DNA from: a virus
Length of the DNA: 26,854 bases
Virus record (IMG/VR): IMGVR_UViG_3300044630_001266
Location: 1 to 26,854 of that record
Direction: 5' to 3' (one strand)
In this document: piece after piece, positions 22,917 to 26,854 of the stretch
How positions within the stretch are numbered: position 1 is the first letter of the stretch
Layout of the letters: each line of letters opens with the position of its first letter
Made by a program: the position numbers and the translations under genes
The notes under the pieces: model-generated
What the model was told of the DNA's origin: nothing
Databases searched by the model: none
What the model saw: the letters and a program-made list of their open reading frames with translations, nothing else

Positions 22917-23270
22917 TTATCCCTCTACTTTTGACCCTGCACGCCATTGATAACATGACCAATATCTTGGTGTAGTTTTATCATTAGCTGTATCACAATT
23001 ATGTCTTGCACGAAAAGATTTACGTCTTGCTGGATCGTCTCTTTTAATTTCCATTTTAGGATCACCAAATCTAACTATAACCACATTACCAGAACTGTTT
23101 TTAACATATACAGCAAATTTCTTTGGTCCACTAGGTGTTCGAAAAGGGTTATTTAAAGTCACAGTCTTGCCTTGATATTCTGCTTCCTCTAATACTTCAG
23201 GTTCGTATGATCTAGTTTCACAAACTAAATCTATAATATCTTCTTTTAAATCTTTAAATTTTTTAACCAT
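22917..23270 (-). CDS. Conserved T4-like phage virion-cluster protein (117 aa)
   Basis: A 117-residue basic protein with the sequence KTVTLNNPFRTPSGPKKFAV, VRFGDPKMEIKRDDPARRKS, FRARHNCD and RYWSCYQWRAGSKVEG. I recall this domain as very conserved in marine T4-like phages and also as a C-terminal part of some larger capsid-associated proteins. Two cysteines and several aromatics could form a small structural site. The biochemical role is unknown. It is separated by three bases from the DUF4337-like gene. Confidence 0.72.
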   Translation of the reverse strand: MVKKFKDLKEDIIDLVCETRSYEPEVLEEAEYQGKTVTLNNPFRTPSGPKKFAVYVKNSSGNVVIVRFGDPKMEIKRDDPARRKSFRARHNCDTANDKTTPRYWSCYQWRAGSKVEG

Positions 23271-23272
23271 AA

Positions 23273-24850
23273 TTATTTTGTTAATCTTGTTCTTTCAATT
23301 TTACGAACAACAGGAACAAGTTTCATAGCAAAATTATTAATATAAGATTTTGGTAATGCTGCTATACGTTTTTCTGCTCGTTCTCTTTCAGCAACTGACA
23401 TATTTGCTGGTGACTTTTTAAATAATAATTTTTTAATTTTATTAATTGCAAGTCTTCTTGCTCTTTTATTTACTACGTCCATTGTTGATGCTCTTTTTAA
23501 AGCAAGACGTAATTTAGCATTTCTTTTTCCTTTTGTTCTTGCAAAACGAATACGTGATTTAATACGTTCTGGTCTTGTAAGAACTTCTTTAATTGTAGGA
23601 ACATCATAAGTAGTATTTTCATCGTCAACTATTTCTAATTCTTCATCATCGTATATATCCAAATAATCGTCATCTTCAAGTGGATCTTCATTATCATACT
23701 TACGAATAATTGCATCCATTTCATAATCATCTAAACCAAAATCAAATTTAGAATCATAAGGATCGTTTGATTCTTTTATTGAAGCTATTTCTGCATCAGA
23801 AACTTCTCCATCTTTTATTATTTCTTTTAATTTTTTATAGAATGTTAAATAATGATACTTCTCAAGCATTTTGTAAATAACATTTTTAGGTAAAGCATTC
23901 TTCTTGCCATACTCACGTATTTCATCTGGTGTTAAGTCAGCATCAAAAACTTCTTTACGATCTTTCATAGTTTGGTCGCCAGCATCTACTAATGCTTTAA
24001 TACCTGACATAATTTCACCAATCTTCTTCGAAACGATTCCTTTTAAGTTTTCAACATTGTCTGGATCTAAACGTTTTAAATCTTGATAATCAACTATGTC
24101 TCTTTCTAATTCACCTTTAACAACATCTAATCTTTTTACTTTGTCTTCGAAATCTTTTGCGTATTTCTCAGGATTGAATTTAAATTCTACTGGTTTTTTA
24201 ATAAATTCGTTTTTTACAATATCAAAAATACCATCACTTAAATTATCATTTCTTTCTTTTAATTTTGGATCTGTTAATACAAAGTAATTAATAGGATGAT
24301 TAGTTCCTGGAACTGTTTTACCATTTATATCTTTTAATGATTTAGCAATTTCTAATCTCTTTTCATCTCTTTGACTTTCTGGAACATCAAAAAGAACATT
24401 AACATCTAAATCAGCATCATCTCTATATTGTTTAGTAAGTATTGAACCAATTAAACTAAATTTTATAACTGGTGCTTTCTTTTTAAATTCTTCTATTTGA
24501 TCTAATATGATTTTTCTTACTGACTCTTTTAATTTTGGTTCTTCTGTATTAGCATTATCAAAAATTACCTTAGCATAAGTCTTTTGTGGTATATCGATAA
24601 CAGATTCGCTTTTACCATACTTACGCATTGCTTCTGCTTTTGTCATTTTATACTTATTATAAAAATCATCAGCTGACAAATCTTGTAAGTCAATTGCCAT
24701 ATTTTTAAACATTCCTTCATCAACTGTTCCTTGAGTATTTTGAGAATCAGAAACTTTTAAATTCTGTACATCTAATAATCTTTTGAAATCTTTGTATGAT
24801 AGAATTCCTCTTTCAAGTGTTTCTTCTTCAGTGACAAATAATGTTGTCAA
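23273..24850 (-). CDS. Nucleotidyltransferase-fold phage protein
   Basis: A protein of up to 525 residues. Near residues 130-160 it has a nucleotidyltransferase signature, SLIGSILTKQYRDDADLDVN: the GS of the helix start and acidic metal-binding residues. The region before it is acidic and helical and the C-terminus is very basic (arginine- and lysine-rich from about residue 430). The start is uncertain: TTG at 24848-24850 gives the full frame and overlaps the divergent AAA+ gene; the first ATG is at 24710-24712 (479 aa). I infer a tRNA- or nucleotide-adding fold, but the function is unknown. It heads the leftward virion cluster. Confidence 0.65.
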   Translation of the reverse strand: MTTLFVTEEETLERGILSYKDFKRLLDVQNLKVSDSQNTQGTVDEGMFKNMAIDLQDLSADDFYNKYKMTKAEAMRKYGKSESVIDIPQKTYAKVIFDNANTEEPKLKESVRKIILDQIEEFKKKAPVIKFSLIGSILTKQYRDDADLDVNVLFDVPESQRDEKRLEIAKSLKDINGKTVPGTNHPINYFVLTDPKLKERNDNLSDGIFDIVKNEFIKKPVEFKFNPEKYAKDFEDKVKRLDVVKGELERDIVDYQDLKRLDPDNVENLKGIVSKKIGEIMSGIKALVDAGDQTMKDRKEVFDADLTPDEIREYGKKNALPKNVIYKMLEKYHYLTFYKKLKEIIKDGEVSDAEIASIKESNDPYDSKFDFGLDDYEMDAIIRKYDNEDPLEDDDYLDIYDDEELEIVDDENTTYDVPTIKEVLTRPERIKSRIRFARTKGKRNAKLRLALKRASTMDVVNKRARRLAINKIKKLLFKKSPANMSVAERERAEKRIAALPKSYINNFAMKLVPVVRKIERTRLTK

Positions 24851-25793
24851 AATTGATACTGTAAAATCTGAATCTTCTAATTTAGATGTTAAGTCTTTAG
24901 TTCCAATTAGAGATAGTAATTATGTTCCATTCGGAAATTACAAAGATTTAGAAACTATTATATCATCTAAACAATTTTATCCAACATTTGTGACTGGACC
25001 GACTGGTAATGGTAAATCTACTTCAATTGAACAAATTTGTGCAAAACACAAAATTTCTTTAATTAGAGTTAATTTAAACAGCTTAACAGATGAAGATCAA
25101 TTAATTGGTACTAAAACACTTATCGATGGTAATATACAAATCGTAGAGGGACCAGTTGTTATAGCAATGAGATTAGGAATACCATTATTGCTTGATGAGA
25201 TCGATGCTGGTGGTGCTAATACTCTATTATGCTTGCAACCTATCCTTGAAGGAAAGCCATTCTATTTTAAATTAAAGAATGAGATTATCGTTCCTAAATT
25301 TGGCTTTAATATATTCGCGACAGCGAACACTAAGGGTAAGGGATCAGAAGATGGAAGATATATTGGTACGAATGTTTTGAATGAAGCATTTCTTGAAAGA
25401 TTTGCTGTGACATTTCAACAAGAATATCCAACACCATCGATTGAATTAAAGATCGTTAAAAATCTGATGGACTCTTATAAGTGTAAGAATGACAAATTTG
25501 CTCAGACTTTAGTTAAGTGGGCTGATGTAATTAGAAAAACAAATGAATCTGGTGGTGTTGATGAAACAATTACTACAAGAAGATTGGTTCATATTGTAAG
25601 AGCATATTCAGTATTTAAAGATATTGATAAATCTATACAGTTATGTACGAATAGATTCGATGAAGCAACAAGACTTGCTTTTATTGATTTATTTGACAAA
25701 GTATCAAATAACAAAGAAACTTCGGCTCCGAAACCATCAGAGTCTGAAGTTGCGAGTGCTGTAGTTAATCAACAACAAACAGTGAGTGCTTAA
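24783..25793 (+). CDS. CobS/MoxR-like AAA+ ATPase
   Basis: A roughly 336-residue AAA+ protein on the plus strand. It has Walker A (GPTGNGKS, about residues 74-81), Walker B (IPLLLDEIDAG), sensor 1 (NIFATANTKGKG) and an EAFLERF near the arginine finger. T4-like marine phages commonly carry such CobS-like ATPases; their target is unknown, since no cobalt chelatase partner is near. There is no in-frame ATG before Met129: the start is TTG at 24783 or GTG at 24831. Both overlap the divergent gene. Downstream it ends in a TAATG junction with the next gene. Confidence 0.85.
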   Translation: MKSLYDRIPLSSVSSSVTNNVVKIDTVKSESSNLDVKSLVPIRDSNYVPFGNYKDLETIISSKQFYPTFVTGPTGNGKSTSIEQICAKHKISLIRVNLNSLTDEDQLIGTKTLIDGNIQIVEGPVVIAMRLGIPLLLDEIDAGGANTLLCLQPILEGKPFYFKLKNEIIVPKFGFNIFATANTKGKGSEDGRYIGTNVLNEAFLERFAVTFQQEYPTPSIELKIVKNLMDSYKCKNDKFAQTLVKWADVIRKTNESGGVDETITTRRLVHIVRAYSVFKDIDKSIQLCTNRFDEATRLAFIDLFDKVSNNKETSAPKPSESEVASAVVNQQQTVSA

Positions 25794-26158
25794 TGCTAAC
25801 TTGGAATTCACTTACTAAATCACAAAAACGTTGGGTAGAAAACGTTGCGAAAATTCTACCCGATTGTGTGACCAATGGGCATATTACAGCAACACAATGT
25901 TATGACTCTTTTAAACTATTAGAAAAACAAAGAGTTTCAGGTAGTCCAAAAATTGGATATCCAAATTGGTTGTTTAAACTTAATAAAATTAAAAGAGGAA
26001 TCTATTTGTTTCCAGCAGAGGGAGTGACAGTACAAAAAGCATCTCAATCTTTAAGTGGGAAAGCTGAACCTATTGCTATTACCAACAGAGTATCAGAAGA
26101 AGATAAATCGTTTTTGAATGATTTAAAAGCTTTTGGTATTGATATAAAAGTTTCTTAA
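25793..26158 (+). CDS. Hypothetical protein of tandem paralog pair (121 aa)
   Basis: A 121-residue protein starting MLTWNSLTKSQKRWVENVAK. A helical N-terminal half precedes IGYPNWLFKLNKIKRGIYL, a segment almost shared with the gene at 26259-26606, then a variable charged tail. It starts within the TAATG of the ATPase gene, so expression is coupled. The conserved core looks like a small winged-helix-like or helical DNA-binding fold, but I did not recognise a named family. It probably arose from the same ancestor as its neighbour by tandem duplication. Confidence 0.65.
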   Translation: MLTWNSLTKSQKRWVENVAKILPDCVTNGHITATQCYDSFKLLEKQRVSGSPKIGYPNWLFKLNKIKRGIYLFPAEGVTVQKASQSLSGKAEPIAITNRVSEEDKSFLNDLKAFGIDIKVS

Positions 26159-26181
26159 TGGGAGTTTGTTAGTTTATTGTG

Positions 26182-26225
26182 AAGTGGGAGTCCCATATAA
26201 GAAAATTTCATTTTTTCTCCCACTT
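26182..26225 (+). repeat. Perfect 9-bp inverted repeat overlapping a -35 box
   Basis: AAGTGGGAG (26182-26190) and CTCCCACTT (26217-26225) form a perfect 9-bp inverted repeat around a 26-base loop. The right arm reaches the first two bases of the -35 TTTACT. Inside the left part TGGGAGTCCCA is a second, competing palindrome, and a third GGGAGT occurs at 26160. It may be an operator, an attenuator or a terminator of the upstream unit. Confidence 0.5.
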
Positions 26226-26252
26226 TACTTACAATAAAAAATATAATATAAT
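26224..26252 (+). promoter_or_regulatory. Promoter TTTACT-17-TATAAT giving a leaderless transcript
   Basis: TTTACT (26224-26229), a 17-bp spacer beginning TACAA and TATAAT (26247-26252) precede the ATG at 26259 by six bases. No Shine-Dalgarno is present, so the transcript should begin at the start codon. It is the only plus-strand member of the four promoters and is the internal start for the 26259-26606 gene and the DUF3310 gene. Confidence 0.7.
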
Positions 26253-26258
26253 AGTGAT

Positions 26259-26606
26259 ATGATAACATACGATAATGCTTCTAAAGCCCAAAGAAAATGG
26301 ATTGATGCAGTAATTACTATTTTTCCAAATATTGAGAAAACTGGAGTAATTTCAGCAGCAGAATGTTATTCTGCTCATATGAATTTATTAAAAAATCGTA
26401 AAGCAGATTCAGATAAAATAGGATATCCTAATTGGCTATTTAAAACCAATAAAATAAGTCCAGGAGTTTATTTTTTTCCTGCGAAAGGATTAAACCCTGA
26501 GAGTATAGTTAAAACGACTCCAGTGGGAGATTCTTCTGTAAGAGCAGAAGTATCAAAGACAGAAGAAGATAAACAATTTTTTAAAGATGTATTAACAAAT
26601 GTATAA
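26259..26606 (+). CDS. Hypothetical protein, paralog of the preceding gene (115 aa)
   Basis: A 115-residue protein starting MITYDNASKAQRKWIDAVIT. It aligns with the preceding gene along the whole core: SKAQRKWIDAV against TKSQKRWVENV, then IGYPNWLFKTNKISPGVYFF against IGYPNWLFKLNKIKRGIYLF. The tail differs. It has its own promoter and a leaderless start, unlike its sister, so the pair is differently regulated. Function is unknown. The family is likely phage-specific. Confidence 0.65.
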   Translation: MITYDNASKAQRKWIDAVITIFPNIEKTGVISAAECYSAHMNLLKNRKADSDKIGYPNWLFKTNKISPGVYFFPAKGLNPESIVKTTPVGDSSVRAEVSKTEEDKQFFKDVLTNV

Positions 26607-26854
26607 ATTTAACGAAGATAAACTAATAAAAGAATTAAAAGAATATATTGACCAAACATATAAAGGTCATTATTCTAAAAAGAAATTTCAGTCAACAGAG
26701 TTCATCGTTGATTGTGGTCATGGTCTAGGATTTACACTAGGCAATGTTTTAAAATATGCTCAAAGGTATGGGCATAAAGATGGACAAAATCGTAAAGATC
26801 TTTTAAAGATTTTACACTATGCTCTTCTTGCTTTACATATACACGATCAAGGAG
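26599..26854 (+). CDS. DUF3310-like phage protein, cut by window edge
   Basis: An open frame from ATG 26599-26601 to the right edge (85 codons, no stop). It overlaps the previous gene by eight bases. The sequence TEFIVDCGHGLGFTLGNVLK followed by YAQRYGHKDGQNRKDLLKI and HYALLALHIH is the typical DUF3310 pattern: a GF..GNV.KY..R.G.KDG..RKDL.KA..Y. Members occur widely in phages as small proteins often called SaV-like or nucleotide kinase, with uncertain function. The stop lies outside the window. Confidence 0.8.
   Translation, partial: MYKFNEDKLIKELKEYIDQTYKGHYSKKKFQSTEFIVDCGHGLGFTLGNVLKYAQRYGHKDGQNRKDLLKILHYALLALHIHDQG

Noticed and set aside
24843-24866. TTTACA or TTGACA-like -35 boxes in the divergent overlap
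   Set aside because: The minus strand has TTTACA with ATTATT 17 bp further, but ATTATT is a poor -10 box and the site lies in coding sequence of the other gene.
1-26854. T4 late promoters (TATAAATA)
   Set aside because: Several similar AT-rich words occur but none had a convincing full match just upstream of a virion gene.
1-26854. tRNA genes, CRISPR arrays, insertion sequences or attachment sites
   Set aside because: None was seen; there is no cloverleaf-like region, spaced repeat array or transposase, and gaps are too short for most of these.

Overview
The window is a densely packed, very AT-rich segment of a tailed double-stranded DNA phage of the marine T4-like myovirus group. The evidence is a set of T4-type replication and nucleotide genes (gp61 primase, RNase H/5' nuclease, NrdA and NrdB, a CobS-like AAA+ ATPase, a DUF3310 protein) next to a run of virion-associated genes of the kind found in marine T4-like cyanophages and pelagiphages. 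I see no tRNA, photosynthesis gene, integrase or CRISPR array. The low GC suggests an AT-rich marine bacterial host, possibly SAR11-like, but nothing here proves the host.

Layout. From the left edge to about 24.85 kb every gene reads leftward (minus strand), usually overlapping its neighbour by a few bases. 1-1818: eight small unrecognised proteins behind a promoter at 1853-1881. 1920-5222: small proteins, RNase H, an FkbM methyltransferase and a YubB/Api92-like protein. 5261-7032: a class III aminotransferase and an SDR oxidoreductase. 7047-9537: tiny basic proteins, a 3-TM holin-like protein, a large membrane coiled-coil protein, a SegE-like GIY-YIG nuclease and a zinc ribbon. 9537-14402: nrdB and nrdA, separated by two paralogous Fe(II)/2OG oxygenase-like genes, a small protein and a lipoprotein. 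14409-16957: a third oxygenase, small proteins and primase. 17002-18097: a lysis-like cluster (XhlA-like protein and an Rz-like i-spanin with an Rz1-like lipoprotein nested inside it). 18101-24850: virion and head/tail-associated genes, ending in a nucleotidyltransferase-domain protein. The strand then switches: a CobS-like ATPase, two tandem paralogs and a DUF3310 gene read rightward to the window end.

Regulation. Four promoter-like sites share TTTAC(A/T), a 17-bp spacer and TATAAT (or TAAAAT). At 5229 and 26224 only six bases separate the -10 box from the ATG, and at 16968 ten bases. Those three genes have no Shine-Dalgarno, so leaderless or near-leaderless transcripts are predicted. The fourth site, at 1853, drives a gene with a strong Shine-Dalgarno. 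No clear T4 late promoter (TATAAATA) was recognised ahead of the virion genes.

The most striking items are the nested spanin pair at 17560-17730, the leaderless promoter set, and an unusual set of small-molecule enzymes (three oxygenase-like proteins, an SDR, an aminotransferase and a methyltransferase) that could in principle hydroxylate, oxidise, aminate and methylate a substrate. Gene families were recognised by eye from motifs; no database search was run.
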